DNA of 64,000 bases from Parus major. Its lineage: Eukaryota > Chordata > Aves > Passeriformes > Paridae. Positions 36,421 to 50,000 of the stretch are shown here, in pieces. A model generated the notes under the pieces. The model did not search any database and had not been told where the DNA came from. It saw only the letters and a list, made by a program, of their open reading frames with translations. How positions within the stretch are numbered: position 1 is the stretch's first letter; every line of letters starts with the position of its first letter. The position numbers and the translations under genes were made by a program. The stretch lies in assembly GCF_001522545.3 (NCBI RefSeq), contig NC_031774.1, positions 48,725,410 through 48,789,409 of the forward strand. Reading direction: 5' to 3'.

Positions 36421-39400
36421 CAGCTGCTTGTGCTGATCATAGAACAAGAATGTAATTAAACCCCTTGATCCAGGTACCTCATAACTTCAGTAAAGTGCTA
36501 ATCTATATCACCTGGGCCATATTGGCCACATTGGCCATTGACTACCATGGATTTATCCATATTGCATGACTGTGCCAAGGTTCATTGTGACTGGTTTTTC
36601 AGTTTTTGTTTGCTAGCTAACCATCCCTGGTTTTGCTTCACATAATTTCTGCAATCCAAAAAATTAATTATTTTTTAAAAAAGTACCTTCCTTCATCTTA
36701 TACTCTGAATGCCATGACTGTGCCTTCATACTGTGACTGAGATCCTTACTTGTTTTCCCAGGTGCTGGACTGCTTGGGAACACCACTAAGGAAAACAGCT
36801 AGGACTTCCCTGGAAGAAGCCTATATATACCCAGTCATAGCCTCTTGAAGAAAAGAAAAACTCTAGACCATGATCATTTTAACTGAGGGTGATGGATGTG
36901 CATTGCAGACAAATATGAACACCATGAAAATAGAGGAGGAGGTGAGATTAGTGGAGGTCTGAGGTAGAGTAAGGGTTTAAAATTTGAAATAAAGTCCTCT
37001 GCAACTATTAGGAATAACGACACAAAGGACATTTTTCTCCCTTGTCACACCAACAATGCTGCAAACACAGCATACCAGCTCTACTGGCACATGAAGAAAG
37101 GGTACAAACAAGCATTTGTATGACTAAAGCATGTTGTAAGACTGCTGGCAGGGAATGCCACCTTGGTCTTCCTGCTGCCTGTCCTCCTACTTGAGCATGT
37201 GAGTGCTGAACTGAGAGCATCACAATGGCCACAGTGAGGCTAAATCTGACTGGAGATCAAGAAAACCTAAGTTTGTCTTGATTCTACGTTGCTCTCTGGA
37301 ATTTGGCTCAGCTGAATGCACCCATGTTATCCTGGGACTGATTTCAAATTTGCAGCTGTTTTATTATCTGATTTTGCTTTACCTTGTAAATGCTATCCAT
37401 GCTTTAGCTGCTAATGCTCTTGCTTGATGACAACATAGCCAGGCACAAGGGAAGGCTACCTGGTTTGCTATCAAAATGTAACACAAAAACTGTTGCCTTA
37501 ATTATATGTGTTATATAATGGGGTAGATGTTTCATCTGGGTAGGGTTCAGTTTAAATATACTTTAAAGTGGTCTTTAAAAGGAACTAACTCCACTGTGAA
37601 GCACTATTATAACACCAGGGAGCCCTCATTTTGTGACCACTCCGCTCGATGGATGTGAATGTTCAGGTCAGTACTCACAGAAAGCCAAATTCAGGGCTTT
37701 GAAAAGAAGCTGTGATATCTTTAGTTTATTATTTAATCAGTGAGCCAGTTTCAGGCTTGGTTTTATACTCATGACTGACTGTTGAAAGCCTGAAAGATAA
37801 TGTTCAGGGATAGTAGAAAGGGAAGCAGGCTGTCATTTCTCCTATACATTCCCCTGACCCACCACATGCTCAGACAAGGATGAGATAGGCTTATCTGCAT
37901 TTTGATTCTATGCAGTAGTCATTGTCTCTGAAAATGTGCAAATAAAATAATGAAGACCATGATAAAATAAAGCAGGAAAAATATCTCTCTATTTAAAGCA
38001 GCTGTTTGGGTGCCAGCTGCTTAGTAACAAATACATCTTTAATGAAATCAAACAATCCAGCAGGATTTATTGATTGCTAACAATTGTTTTAAATACAGTC
38101 TGTTAGGCTGGGCTGTTTTACATCCTTTTTTGCCCAATTAGTTCAGTTGGTTTGAATTAGATATACTTTGCTATTATCTTTAAAAATACAGCTCACTAGA
38201 CAGTGCATTATTTTCCTCCAGAATAAAGTGTGGGAGAGATGCATGGAATGAAAGATTTTTGACGCTATTCCAGCTGTTTAGAGGAAGGCAGCAGTGTGCC
38301 TTGTCAAGCTCTTTCACCTCAGCAGCTTCAGTTCAAATCCATCCTGAGATCTTGAATGAAGAGGATGTGGTATTCACTCCTTGGAGCCTGTTGAACAGTG
38401 GAAAGAACAAGAACTCCTGTGTTTTTGTGGCACTTCAGAGCCAATTTCTGCAAGAACGATAAGAGAGTCCTGCGGAAACTTAAATCTTAGGGCTGACCTC
38501 TATCTGCCTGTAGCTCTACTCTTGCTAACATCGAGGGGAAATAAATCAGCAGTATTGCAAGCTGATAGACTAGATGGCAGAAGAAGTCCTTTCAGCCGTT
38601 TTCTCTATGAACTTTGGAAAATCTGCCACTGACTTCAACACTGAAGAAGTTCTACTCCCAGACAAAGCTCTGTTTTTTTCACAAAATTACATACCAATCA
38701 TCAGTCATACCAGTAATAGTCAGAAATCTCTAAGCATCAAGTTATTTTCAATATGCCTGCACAGCCACTAAAGTATTCATTATGGGCCTGATCCTTAATG
38801 ATCCCTGATCCTAGGGCTTCTAGATTCAGTAAAGACTCTCTGATTTCCTGGGAATTTTTATTATGAAGGAATGGAAGACTCAGATCCAAATATGCATGCT
38901 GAATAAATTGCTGCTGATTTCAGCTCTTTTTTCTCTGCTTCAGTGAACATGAGAAGTGGTGTTCTAAGTGTTGGACACACCTCACAGAACCACAGTAGCA
39001 AGCTAAGATAACCATTCAAAAGCACATGCAGATAAGAAAACAAATGGAATAGATAATTGACTAAAAACACTAATGTGTTTTCTTGCATGATGTGTTTAGA
39101 CAAACAAGTACTGGCATATGATATATTGAGACTAAATGGTAGTTTGAAACTGTTGATGCTCAGGCCCCACACTGTAGGGTAATGCTATCAAAGTGCTCAC
39201 AGAAAAATGGCTTTGTTTTGCCCATACAACAGCTATCCACAGAAACAGGCCTTGTGGCATTCCAGCTATTCCAGTGCATAAGTACTGCTGATACCAAGTG
39301 TGCAGAATGGGCTCATATATACAAACAGAAGGGTTCACATGAAACATGCTGCCTTATCTGAGACTTCCCGTTCTTTCAGAGTGCATTGTGCTTAATTCTG

Positions 39401-39569
39401 CACCCCTGTACTACATTACCTTTTGATCTGCATGTGAGGATGGAAACAGCACATAATATACATCAGAGAGCACCCTGACACTGCACCACCAAAACAACTT
39501 GTACTATCTTTATACCCAGATCTGAACCCTTCACTGCAGATCCAAGTATTAATCTGCCTGTGTACTCAA
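36421..39569. other. Unique non-coding sequence
   Basis: No gene recognised. Overlapping frames at 38259-38771 (67, 83 and 65 codons, all on +) lie in a stretch with lower stop density but have no family resemblance. GGGCCTGATCC near 38784 resembles the terminal motif of the decayed repeat candidates. A 103-codon antisense frame at 38861-39172 is also unremarkable. Confidence 0.5.
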
Positions 39570-39646
39570 ATACAGAAGTCCTTTTTTTCATGAAACACAT
39601 AATATAGAAGTCCTTTTTTTTGTGAAACTTTTTTTTTTGTGAAACT
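39570..39646 (+). repeat. Imperfect tandem duplication with T runs
   Basis: ATACAGAAGTCCTTTTTTTC plus ATGAAAC is followed 32 bp later by ATATAGAAGTCCTTTTTTTT plus GTGAAAC, and then by a third partial unit T10-GTGAAACT. This looks like slippage-driven expansion in steps. Confidence 0.8.
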
Positions 39647-42038
39647 ACCCTCCAGGATTTTTATCCTAACAGATAGCATGGCCCAGGTTTTTATATCTGT
39701 TTTGAAACTAGTGGTAATCTGTTCACTACTGCACTACTGGCCAGGGTGTTGTGGTAGTAGGGTATAATCATTGTATGGGCAAATAGGGTGCACCCAGACC
39801 TGTCACCACTCGAGTGAGGTTGGAACAGTGGGACAGCCTGGTATCCCTCTGCCTGTTGCCCCTCAACAAAGTTTCAGCATGTCTTCCAGCAGATTAGCTG
39901 TGGTGAGAAAGCAACCACTTACCAGGTACAGCTTTTGCTTAGCAGTTAGCTGACTCTGCAAATCAATAGGAGCACTAAAACCACCAGCCTAGATCAGCAC
40001 CTGATAAAAAGTCATTGGCTATTGGTTTTGATATGCTGTGTAAAGGCTCTGCAGAGCAGAAAATCATCTATTAACTAATGTGCTACCAGTGAGGAAAATC
40101 TTTTTTCACAACATGAGTTGATATTCACAAAGAGGAATCACTTTCAATGGGCTGCTTATGTTCCTACTTTTGCCTGTGCCTTCTCTTTCTTTCAGACCTA
40201 TCATCCACAGGAAGATGCCCCACAGATGTTGTTTTTCTTAAGATGTGTTCTTGTCCTGTCTTCCACTGTATGAATTACTGGCTGCTATGAGATCAGCTAG
40301 CATGTCACTGCACGGTGGCAGAAGTCTCTGAGAAGGTGATGGTGCCCAGGTGTGAGTGAAAAGCTTTTTGACTGTCTCCCAATGTCATAGCACTAAAAGG
40401 AAGCCTTTGCAGATAGTGTTTGACAGAGCTGTGTTTTATATACCTGCAATCTAATTTCAATAATTGAGTGACTTGTAAGAATATACACCATATCATGGTG
40501 TTTGTTCACTGGTACTTCACCTCTGTTCAGTATCAGGTCTGTTGATAGATGTCATAAGCAGTTATGACTACAGAAGAGGCAAAGAGTGAGTGTTCTGGCC
40601 TCCTTGAGCCAGGTGCTATATAAACACTAAATTTTAGGCAAACATTGAGTTCCAGTTTGTACACATTAGCTAGATGAAAGCTGGGGTGGGAAAAAAAGGC
40701 AAAAGAAGACCAAAATTCTTTTCACACTCCTACATGGAAGGGATGAAAACTCTTTGGAGTCTCAGAACTAGTAGCTCAAAGGCATCTCTGAGGATCAGTT
40801 CTAAATTTTATACAGTATCTTATATTCGGTTGTTGCCTTATCACTAATGCCAACATAAAAGCCTGTAGATAACAAAAGCCTTCTCTAAACAGTTTAGAAT
40901 AGTTGGAATGCTGTCATTATGAAGACACTCCAGAATCAAAGGATATAACAAAAGTAAGGCTTTCACTATTTGAAAGACTGTGTTCACTTGATACAGAAAT
41001 ATAAAGTAATGGCCATAGACCAACATATCTTAAAGTAATATTCTTTTTATTCCATAGCTCAAGGAACTGAACTAGTTGAGTTCCTCCTGTGCTATATGTT
41101 GGATATAAACATATTCTTACTCCTACACAAGCCAAAATCAGAAAATATTTATTTTCCATTCTACCAATTTATTTAAAAATTAATGCAAATTAAATTTTTT
41201 GCAAAATTTGTGCAAACCAGCTTCATCTTGGTAGCACTCATCTTTTGTGGGGAGAATCCAAATAGCAAAGTCAGGTAAAAGCATAGGAAAAGGCCCAAAT
41301 AGAAAGCCATAGAAAATCCAGTGGTGGAAGCAGCCTGATAAAGTGCATAGTTCTGTAACTTACACAACATAACTTCTCTTGAAGAAGAAGTTCAGCTAGA
41401 TAAAAATAATATTCCCTAAAGATACCTGTTTCTCTCAATGGACAGTAAAAGGTACATGGGTAACTGGCTCAGGTGTCCACACTGCAGATCTTTAAAGTTA
41501 GATGAGATCAACCCTGTGAGACATGGTCTGTCTCAGGACCTGGCTTCTCACCAGGAACTATTAGATTTTATCATCCCTGCTTTTAGGAACATAATTATAT
41601 AATATCTGCATCAACTGGAGAAAGGGCTAAATTGAGCTCTTATTTGCTTGTCTTTAACCATAGGGATCCCGACTTCCCTTTCATAGGAGACAAATGCAGA
41701 AACATCTCCAGCTTTCTCCATTCCCCTTTCCTGGATGTTTTCTTCAGTGCTAATTTGAAAAAACAGTGATGAAAGGAGAAGATTGACCCGGAGAAAGGTA
41801 AATGCTTAAAAGTGCTTTTGACACCACAGTCACAAAGAGATTTTTCTCTATCAAGAGTGTGTGGGGATAGATTCTAATCAGAGAGGTTTCACATTCCTTA
41901 AATGTATTACTAAGAGTAAATTAGAAGTGATTTTGTCATTTTCAGAATAGGTTGGTGGGAAGCTCCAGATTTCTTCATTTTTTTTCTTTTCCTTAATTCT
42001 CATCATTGGTCATTTCCCCCAAGCACATTTCTTTCACA
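39647..42038. other. Unique non-coding sequence
   Basis: No gene recognised. CCAGGTGCTATATAAACAC at about 40608 faintly resembles the 'ggtgctatataaatgc' tail of old vertebrate SINEs, too short to call. Antisense frames at 40844-41370 are hydrophobic and chance-like. Confidence 0.5.
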
Positions 42039-42133
42039 GGGTCACAGAATGGAAAGGACCTCTAAAGATCATCCATCTCCAACCCTCCAGCTGGGATTTT
42101 GGATCTGATTACTCAAAACCCTAACCAGCCTGA
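42039..42133 (-). mobile_element. CR1 LINE 3'-end fragment
   Basis: GGGTCACAGAATGGAAAGGACCTCTAAAGATCATCCATCTCCAACCCTCC (split) is the reverse complement of an avian CR1 3' terminus ('ttgga-agatgatctttaaggtccct...cattctgtgatt'). It continues with TTACTCAAAACCCTAACCAGCC, matching the antisense of the 'ggttggagcagcccc...' region just upstream. The element points leftward and about 95 bp is recognisable. Confidence 0.8.
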
Positions 42134-43530
42134 ATTTTTTGCCTCATCTTCTGCAGAGATGCCCTTATAATTTCCATGGCACAAAATTCTCCCCAAAGAT
42201 GGATAACATGACAGTCAGGAGGCTCCGGATAAATGGAAATTGAAAAGTCCTCAATTGCCTTTGGGGCATTATTGGATCAAGAGGACTTTGAATAGTAGAT
42301 TTTTATATTGCTTTTTTCAGTTTTAATGAAATATCTGGAAACTGCTCTTCCAACTTTTTGCCATATTCCATCAGTGCACTGGACATGCATCCCATTGTTT
42401 ATTAATAATTTTTATCACTGTCTAAAATTACTTAAAAGAACTGATGAGTAGTTTCAGATGGATTGACTTATAGCAAACTGGTCCAGGCTGGAAAGTGACA
42501 GGGGGTTAAAGTCCTTCCTATCTTTACTCTTTTTGGTTTTTTTCCTTTTCAACATGTAATATGAAAAGATGATAAGCAAGCATGTTTCATTTTACATGTT
42601 CAGACATGTAACAGCTAGTTATGCACATGAGATTTGACATCTATAAAACCAGATGTCTCTTGTAAAAATCAGGTCCAAGTATTTTATCCAAATTCTTATG
42701 AAATTTTCTCAGTTTGTCTACTTAAGGACACTTAGCATTGCAAATTTACAGGAGTAAAATTCAGTCTGGCTTCAAAACCTTGCAATGTAATTAACTGAGA
42801 CTTTATAAAAAAACCATAATTTGCAAGCCAGCACACTATTAACATATTAATACTCTGACCCTTTCTGTATGAGGCTCATGAATTCAGTTGTGCTACATCT
42901 ATAGGATGCTGTGACAGAAGTAGAAAAGTGAGGTAATGTAGCTCAATTACACCAATCAAAAGGTTGCTGTGTTCAAAGACAAGGATTAGTGTTAATAATT
43001 TTTCTCCAGGGAAGAAAATGCTCTATCCAGGTTCCTTTAGGGCCTGTAGATCCTTGTCAGGATGCAGAAGGGAAAGAACTCACATAACTAGGTCATTTCA
43101 GCTCCTTTTGTTTGGCAAGAATGGCCTGTGAGATAAAACATTAGGAAAGGCTTTCCTCCATAATTTTTGTTTTGTTATGATTGACTACATTTTGTATAAA
43201 TACATTTGTATATAGATATTGCTTAAACCTTTAAAAATTTTCGCTAGAAACATATAAGCATTCTTCAGTATTTGTTCAACACTCTCAAATAACATTTATC
43301 ATTATACAATAGAATAATAATTAGAGCCAGTGCATAAAATGCACAGGTATTGTTGCATTTCTCTTTGTATATGCTATTTTTAAATTGTTTGTCATGTTGC
43401 AGTAACACAATGCACTTGAAACTGGGACAATACATCTTAGACATACTATTCACATTTGAAATGGAAATAAATATATCTGCGGTGAGTTTATAACAAGTTT
43501 ACCTCCCCTTTTCATCATTATAATAATTTC
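42134..43530. other. Unique AT-rich non-coding sequence
   Basis: No gene or repeat recognised. One antisense 62-codon frame (43265-43453) is chance-like. Confidence 0.55.
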
Positions 43531-43539
43531 CTTACAGTA

Positions 43540-43790
43540 AAGAGAGGTTCAAGCAGAATATGAGATACATTTCTAGAACTTGCAGCTCCAGCAGATCAGC
43601 AGCTCCTGTAAGTTCGATGTCACTGATGAGTTTTAAGGAGGCTAATAAAGGGCAGAATCAGAGGGGAATGCATCCAAGGCTGATTAAGCTTAATCGGGCA
43701 GCTGTCAAAGATAGCAAGGCTCTTGTCAGTGCCCCCCTAGCTCCTGCCACAAGCCCAGGAGAGTGATACCCCGACTTGTCCACCTCCAAA
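43540..43790. promoter_or_regulatory. Candidate enhancer with 14-bp perfect palindrome
   Basis: GATTAAGCTTAATC at 43682-43695 is a perfect palindrome made of two inverted TAATC cores, the recognition core of K50-type homeodomains (Otx, Pitx, Gsc families). It is followed at once by a CAGCTG E-box (43699-43704) and GTCAAAGATAG. Upstream are GCTAATAAAGG and AATGCATCCAAGG. The block has more GC and longer uninterrupted non-repetitive sequence than its AT-rich flanks. A 68-codon open frame (43560-43766) crosses it but its Ser/Ala/Lys-rich product is unrecognised. Use as an enhancer is inferred from motif content only. Confidence 0.3.
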
Positions 43791-46531
43791 TATTTTTTCC
43801 CATCTGGTCTCATTAAAAAATTTACTGATAACTATTGTGATGGCTTTGCTGTTTTTCAGTGGAAGCTCTGTCTTACATAAGACAAGTATTTGAATTAGGG
43901 CAAAATATGGTGGTAGATAATGGAAAGCAGGAAGGTGGAGGTACCGTCTGTTAAGCCTATTTATATTCTGATATATTATTAACACTTGTCTTGGATTTCT
44001 TTGAAATTTCAGGACTGAAATGCAGTCCCTGATAAGTCAATGACAAAACTGTTTCTGTGTCGCTAAGATCTTCCTCTGATATCAAGTCACAGGGAGGGGA
44101 GTACCAGGCAGATTCCTGTGCTTTTGTGTTCACTGTGCCTGGTAATTCTTAACTTCAGTCAGAGAGTGTTGGGTCACATTATAAGTTTGTCACATGCAAA
44201 TATTTCCATTCTTTGGTGTACCACCATTTTCAGTCATTTTTAAATCTTCAGGTGAATAAACTGGCCTCTGTGACTTTGAAAGAGATTGCCAAAATATATG
44301 TTGCACTATTTCCCCATTAACAAAACACAATTATTTGGGAAGAATTTTTTCATGCACTAGTATATGTATACAGGTAAAATAAGTAATTCATGCAAAACAT
44401 ACTGTGCATATTATGTTTTTCTCCAGTTATTACAGGAATATGTTATTAAGATGCTTAGACTTCTGTAGAGGTTTCATTTTTCATGTCTTTTCTACATACT
44501 TCCAGTTTCCCCATCCTCATGAAGTTCCTAGCTTCTAAATAAATTATGTCACATTGAAATATTTTATGGGAATTAGAGCCATAAAAACTAGGTCTTTGGG
44601 GGTATGGGTTTAAAAGACTTGCTGGCTTCTTAGGTGTGTGATTTTTCTCTCATTCACTGTAGCTTTGTGTTGTTAACAAGGTAGAAAGAAGAGTGATGTT
44701 TTTGTTTAAAAAATAAGAATTGCATTTTTTTCCTCTTACACAAAATCAATGCTTTCAAATGCTTTCAAATTTTGTGCATTATAAAATGTTCTTGTTTAAT
44801 TGCCACATTTTGATTCAATCAGATTGCTTGCTTTCTTATTTTAGCGTATTTTTAATCACAATGCAATAGTAGTTCTAGATGACAACTAGCAGTAGTGGTC
44901 AAAATGGAATTTTTCAATTTTATTGTAATATATAATTACATTTTTTTAGGTGACACTTCCTCACATTAGACATGTTTCATAGAATTTGTCTCCCATGAAT
45001 TCTCATTTCCTACAAGAAATATGTAGCATCAAGTAATTTACAAGAGCTCTAACAATGGTTTATTTTTCCACAAAGTATTGTGTCACTACTGATTTATACC
45101 AATGAAAAGGAGAGACAATTGAAGTAATACTAATTCCTTATATGAAGCAGTGTGTGGAATTATTCAAAAGAAGAGTCCAGTGGTGTGAAAATTGTATTTG
45201 CAACAATTTTTTTTCTCTCTCTCTGAGTATTCAGTGGATTTTGTTCAGTTTTAGAGTTTTGCTGCTCAGTTTTTCAGAAGGGCAAATTTTAGAGATTATT
45301 AGCTAATATAAATGTTATGGGTTGTATTTACTTTTATACCAAGTACCCTAAATCTCTGACTTCTTGTGTTCCAGTTTCTCAGAATCAGAGTTTGCAGGAA
45401 CATAGATTTTCCTGGCTAGATTTAAATCTTGTTTTGGTCTTGGGCTTTATGCAGTTCTAGGCAGGGTATAAAGTCTGATTTGCTTCTTGAAACAGGCCTC
45501 TGTCACTAATTTCTGGTGTGAAAGGAAGCCAGAAGAAGACTTGATCGAATGGCTACACTCCTCTTTGTAAAAATAATAAAGTAAAAAATAATATCTCAGA
45601 CTTCAGGAAAAAGGGTGATAGCTTTGACAAATACCTCACAGACTATGGTCACTCACCCAAAAGAGTTTTATTTTCCAGTCTTATCAAGTGACATCCATCT
45701 AGCCAAACATGCATTTCTAAAATGTGTTTCTGAGTTGATCATTATAAGTTTCCTTTATATCAACAGAATGAAACAGGTATTTTTCTGAGAAGTGTATATC
45801 ATTAAAAGGTAGACCTCTGAAAGAAGTCCAATGACTTGTGCCTTAAAAGTTCTTATAAAGCTCTACTGATGAATGGACTCTAGGCTGACTATCTTAGAGA
45901 TAAATATTCTGTTCATGGCTGATGCTGGGTGAGATGAATCCTGCACTCTTCATCTACTCACAAGAATTAGGAACTTTTTGACTTACAAAAATGTGCTGAC
46001 ATATCTTGCTCTATTTTAAGCATATTTAAGAAACTGAGTGATGTTTCTCTAGGTCTGTCAAAAACTATTAATAGACATCAGCAAAGAGGGGTGGTTTATG
46101 TTTAGTTTCATCAGCACAGATTCATTTTGTGCTTGAAGCAGTTTGAGCACTTCTGTTCAAGGCTACACAATGAGGGCATGAGAAGGGGAGAAAGCAAGCC
46201 CTGAATCCATTTCCCCTTGTGCATTTTGAATAGGGTGTGAAATTGTGCTAATATAATTCCAATAAAATCAATCCCTTTTAGTATTCTCAACCTAAGAAAC
46301 AATTTTGCCATTTGCCTCCATGTAACACTGCATCTCTCAGCTTATTACCAGCAGTGTGTAAAAGACACAGATGCAAACTTATCAAAGACTAACCAAGACA
46401 GGATATCTCTGATCCCTTGATTCCCTTAGGGGAACTCCTTCCACTTAATGCTGTGCAAGCTAGTTATTTTCTCAAACTCTCTGGAGTCTTCTGAAATTTA
46501 TTTCCAAAGGTGTCTATTTATAACATATTGC
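43791..46531. other. Unique AT-rich non-coding sequence
   Basis: No gene recognised. A perfect 10-bp tandem duplication (ATGCTTTCAA twice) lies at 44749-44770. (CT)n-like bases occur near 45213-45223. Confidence 0.55.
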
Positions 46532-46559
46532 TTTTTCTTTTCTTTTTTTTTTTTTTTTT
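46532..46559 (+). repeat. Poly-T tract
   Basis: T-rich run of about 28 bp with two C interruptions (TTTTTCTTTTCTTTT...), the last 18 bases being an uninterrupted T run. Confidence 0.9.
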
Positions 46560-46983
46560 AATACTGTTTTGCATTTATTTAGAAAGTGGAATTTATGCTT
46601 TTTTTAAAAAACTTGTGTGCATGAGATATTTCTTTCCTCTTGATAGTCCCCTACTGTAAGATAACCAACCCCTTGTGAGGGGTTAAAGATGCACACATTT
46701 TTCAAATTTTCTACTGTTTCTCATGGAGGATAAATGTGTGCTGACTCACTTATTTAGCAGAAAATTCAGTTTAAAATCTTCTGATTTCTGCAGTATATAA
46801 CCATACCTCCATCTCAAAGGAAATCTAGTTTCAAAAGAGCCTTTTTCAGGCATTAGACTTACAGAAGCATAGTTTTCAAGTATGCTAACTCTTATTGATT
46901 AAAAAATCTCAGAGCCACCTAGAAGTACATCAATGGCTAAGCCAATAAAAACAAATAGCATTGTAACTGATCACACACATAGG
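46560..46983. other. Unique non-coding sequence
   Basis: AT-rich, with no gene or repeat recognised. Confidence 0.55.
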
Positions 46984-47062
46984 CAGATTCTCAATGGGTG
47001 TATATCATCTTCGCTTCATTAACCTCAATGAAGCTAAATGGATTTTACATCAGCCCTAGATC
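46984..47062. repeat. Candidate ancient near-palindromic repeat
   Basis: CAGATTCTCAATGGGTGTATATCATCTTCGCTTCATTAACCTCAATGAAGCTAAATGGATTTTACATCAGCCCTAGATC (split) follows, nearly block for block, a near-palindromic repeat I recall from turtle and bird DNA ('gattctcagctggtgtaaatcagcgtagctccattgacttcaatggagctatgctgatttacaccagctgaggatc'). The arms GCTTCATT and AATGAAGC pair exactly around the centre. It is the best-preserved of several such pieces in the window. I cannot give the family name. Confidence 0.45.
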
Positions 47063-50000
47063 TAACTTTAATGTGTGAAACTGTTAAAAAAAAAAAAAGG
47101 AAACATTTATTGAGAGATCAGAATTTGTAACATTTTTAATGCCTGTTTTGCAGAAGCTCAGGGTGAAGGAATCTTGCCTTTACTAAAATATTTCTGACAC
47201 TTCCTGATACTCTAAATTCTTCAGGAGAAAGAAATAAAAAGTACTCTTTTCTTACCAGAATTTCATGGATCTGTCTTAATTTTAGTTTAAAATTCTTTGA
47301 GGGCTTGTGAAAGTTGCTACACAAAAAGTTCTTGAGACTGAAATGTTTTGCTGTTTCAGAGAATAGTAACTACAGTTACTGAGTTCTGAAAACAACAGCC
47401 ACAAAATGAGGGGTGGAGCCTGCAAAAACTTTGGGCTGTAAATTATTATAAGGGAAATAGAGATTGATTCTTCAAATTTACTGCTAGACACCTCAATGCC
47501 TTGCTTCAGCACTGAGCCCTTGTCAGATTTTTGGATTACTGTAGAAGCATGGGCTCTACCCAAATCTCATTGCTGCTTCTGTTGACAAAAGCATTATGGG
47601 CAGTCTGGGTTTCAAGGCGATACCGTTCAGCACATGGCTTTTCTCTAGAATATGTGACTGCTTAAAATTTCAGCCAAGAAATTTTGGTGTTGAATGCAAA
47701 ATAAAAGAATAAATAAATATTCCAAAAAAACCAAATGAAAACAACATACAAACAGACTTTGAACTGGAGAAGTAAATATTGTTACTTAGATGAAGCTTTA
47801 ACAGCCCTTCAAACTATTCATAAAATAGTATTCTGATGAGTCAGACACAGCTCAAAATAAACTGAGAAAAGTATTGTGTAATAATTCTTGAAAACATTCT
47901 TTCTATTTTCTGGCCTTAGTTAAATTATCATTGACACAAACAACTGTATAACTTATAGCTGAAATTGTCTTTTTTTGTAGCTTGTGTACTCAGGAAAAAA
48001 TAATGTATTTAATCTATAGCTTCACAGGTGACTAATACTGGGACAATATTTCTGTGATGAGACTGCCTTTAATAGTGTGTCCTCTTGTTTGTATTATATA
48101 CTTATGATATTATTAGTGTAGTTTTTGTATCTATGTATTGAATATATCAGAGTGTATACACAGCAAATTCAATGTAGGAGGTGTTAATAAATTCAGGCAC
48201 AAGGTGCTTGGATATGTAATATACTCACTGAGTAATGCTTCAACACTCATGTTTCATATTAGTGGCCAAGGCAATAAACTTGACACAAATTTTGTTTGTT
48301 TTTTTATGTCTACTTACACTAATGATTGAAAAATACTGCAGTTAATAACTTTATGCATTTTCTGCTTGTATTTATTTAAGTGAAATGAGGTTTAAGACTT
48401 ACCTAATTTATCCATTAGACAGGAAATGCTCTTTTCTGATTCTGAGTACTCCTAAAATTGAGATAAAATTGGTAAAGTCCAGAACCTGTCTTGGCATTGT
48501 AATATAGTAAAGTAAATGTAAAGTAGAATAAATGGGTGACACAGAAATGCAAACAGTTTCTGCTACTCACATGTCTTAATATCCCTCCTGTATCCTGTGC
48601 TAGATGATATTATGATGCCTAGACATTTTAGAGATCCTTTTCCAAGTGGCATGCCAACAAGTATGCAGCTCAGATTAAACAGGGCAATACTCAGACCTGT
48701 CTTCTGGCACTATTTATTTTATGTAGAGTGATGCAAACATTGTAAGCTGGGCTGGGTTTTCCCAGGCCCAGTGGTGAGGTAGTTTCAGAAAGACTAGGAA
48801 GACTGCATTTCTCATGGGTCCAAGATTATTAACTGAAGGAGAGAGCTGTAGGATGGAGAAAACTACCTTTCAAGGAATGTGCAACCTTCTTTATTACTGG
48901 ATACACACTGGAGGTCTTGATGGTTCCTTCTGGTCAGCCTGTACTTTCATGGGCTTAGGAACAAGGACAGATAGTGATGATTGCAAGTCTGATATATTTT
49001 CAGGTGAAAAAATTTCTTAATTTAAAATAGCCTGAGAAAGGTTGGATGTCCCAGTGAGAGGTGACCCGCACTCCATATGACAATATTTACAAGTTAAACT
49101 ATATGAGGGGCTTTTTTGCAGTTTGGAAAATGTACCAAGGTCACTATCTCTCTTGCATGATGGGCAGTACCAGTTTATTTCCAGGAAAGTGCATGAAATT
49201 TGTAGACAACATTTTGCTGCTTTAATTTTTTTATTATTTATTATTGCATTGTGTTTGGGGTGGCATTAGCAGATGACTCAGGAGTGTGCTAAAGCCATAT
49301 GGTCTTGTGTTTGTATTCAAGGACAGGTACTCAAGGGATCCCCTGCTCTTCTACTACTGAGAATGAAGAATGTGCACTGTGAGCACTTAAGTGTCCTGGT
49401 CAGCTACATCAGCTCTTGCAGCATCTGTGAAAGTTTCTATACTTTCCTTACAAGGTGAAATCATAAAAGTTCCAGGAAGAGGAACAGAGCTGACCCATAG
49501 AAAGGATTGAACAGAGACCTTTACAATTTCCATAACATTTTTGTAACACTGAAATTCATATATTTTGAAATACCACTGTATTGCTTTATCCACAGGAAAA
49601 AAATGCAGTGTAGATTGATATGAGGTGAAAAGCATGTATAGCTGAAAATAAGAGTTGGCTGCAATTAAATTATGACATATGAATAGTCAGTCCAGAGAAC
49701 ACCGTGGGATAAATGGCAGAGGATGGCCAAGGACTAATCACATCTTCCTCAAAAGGTGTGACCTCCCACATTAAAGTCTTTAACACCATGCTATGATATT
49801 ATTAACTCAGGTGAGTGTCAGTTAATAACAGCAGTTTAGAGAGCTTTTCTTTGGCTTTCTCTAATATAAGAGCTGACCAGACTTACCCCATTAAGGAACC
49901 TCTGGCAAGAGATGAGCCTTGGTAAGATGAACCTTGGAGAAAAGTATGTCACAGAAAGGAATATAAAACACCCCATGTAGACCATTTTCAGAAACTCTAT

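Noticed and set aside
41460..41590. Possible CR1-like piece ('agatctttaaagttagatgagatc')
   Set aside because: Only one short block resembles CR1; the order of further blocks does not fit.
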